Below are positions 5,542 through 5,634 of a stretch of DNA of 5,634 nt, piece by piece. The notes below the pieces were generated by a model. The model was given only the letters and a program-made list of their open reading frames with translations, did not search any database and was not told the origin of the DNA. Position 1 is the first letter of the stretch. Each line of letters begins with the position of its first letter. Source of the stretch: Chloroflexota bacterium (GTDB taxonomy: Bacteria; Chloroflexota; Dehalococcoidia; GIF9; UBA5629); the NCBI GenBank assembly GCA_026389655.1, contig JAPLHL010000476.1:1-5634 (forward strand), read 5' to 3'. Position numbers and translations under genes: made by a program.

Positions 5542-5634
5542 TTAAGCGTGGCGTCTTTGCCATCGGTTCTTTCTCAAGAGCTTACGATGCTTGTGTTTCG
5601 CCATCTTTTTTTTGCGTTTCTTTATAACAGAACC
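5542..5634 (-). CDS. Small basic ribosomal protein, bS22 / AURKAIP1-COX24 (mS38) family, 5' end outside the window
   Basis: Reading down from the window edge in frame gives 30 codons and a TAA stop (5542-5544). The peptide starts GSVIKKRKKKMAKHKHRKLL and ends RKNRWQRRHA. The pattern SVIKKRxKxMxKxKHRKLLRKxRxQRR is the hallmark of the roughly 32-residue bS22 proteins of Actinobacteria and of the C-terminal domain of mitochondrial mS38 (AURKAIP1/COX24). In those ribosomes the peptide binds 16S rRNA near the decoding centre of the small subunit. About half of the residues are Lys, Arg or His. Family members usually start Met-Gly/Pro-Ser, so an ATG directly outside the window (5635-5637) is expected, but an N-terminal extension or fusion cannot be excluded. 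An internal ATG at 5602-5604 is less likely because it loses SVIKK. The sequence does not resemble the C-terminus of L23, the usual neighbour of L2. Confidence 0.8.
   Translation of the reverse strand, partial: GSVIKKRKKKMAKHKHRKLLRKNRWQRRHA

Noticed and set aside
5602..5604. Internal ATG as the true start of the bS22-like protein, giving a 20-residue peptide
   Set aside because: It would lose the conserved GSVIKK portion of the family, and the preceding A-rich bases hold no Shine-Dalgarno element.

Overview
The window is a head-to-tail run of ribosomal protein genes, all on the minus strand. It is the junction of the bacterial S10 and spc operons. Read in the direction of transcription (high to low coordinates) the order is: a small bS22/mS38-like protein (5' end cut off by the window), L2, S19, L22, S3, L16, L29, S17, L14, L24, L5, S14, S8, L6 and the first codons of L18. 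From L2 to L18 the order is the classical bacterial one, and no complete gene is broken.

The genes are packed into what looks like one transcription unit. Gaps range from 0 to 27 nt. Three junctions overlap: S3/L16 by 32 nt, L16/L29 by 14 nt, and S17/L14 by 4 nt. In E. coli the S10 and spc operons are separated between S17 and L14, but here those two genes overlap, so no promoter or terminator fits there. I see no RNA gene, mobile element, repeat array, CRISPR array or convincing terminator. There is no gene-free stretch longer than 27 nt.

Translation signals are good Shine-Dalgarno (SD) sequences, but start codons are mixed. Of the 13 complete genes, seven start with ATG, five with GTG (L6, L14, L29, L16, S3) and one with TTG (L2).

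The organism is a bacterium with a four-cysteine (zinc-type) S14 of 61 residues and an L24 with a C-terminal Cys4 knuckle. The L2 sequence style and the bS22-like protein (a family best known from Actinobacteria) suggest an uncultured lineage in or near Chloroflexota or Actinobacteria. This placement is inference from remembered sequence resemblance and was not tested.

The most interesting item is at the high-coordinate edge. Where the end of L23 (rplW) is expected just upstream of L2, the sequence instead encodes a 30-residue, very basic C-terminal segment. It resembles the small ribosomal protein bS22 (AURKAIP1/COX24, mitochondrial mS38 family) and was too short to stand out as an ORF.
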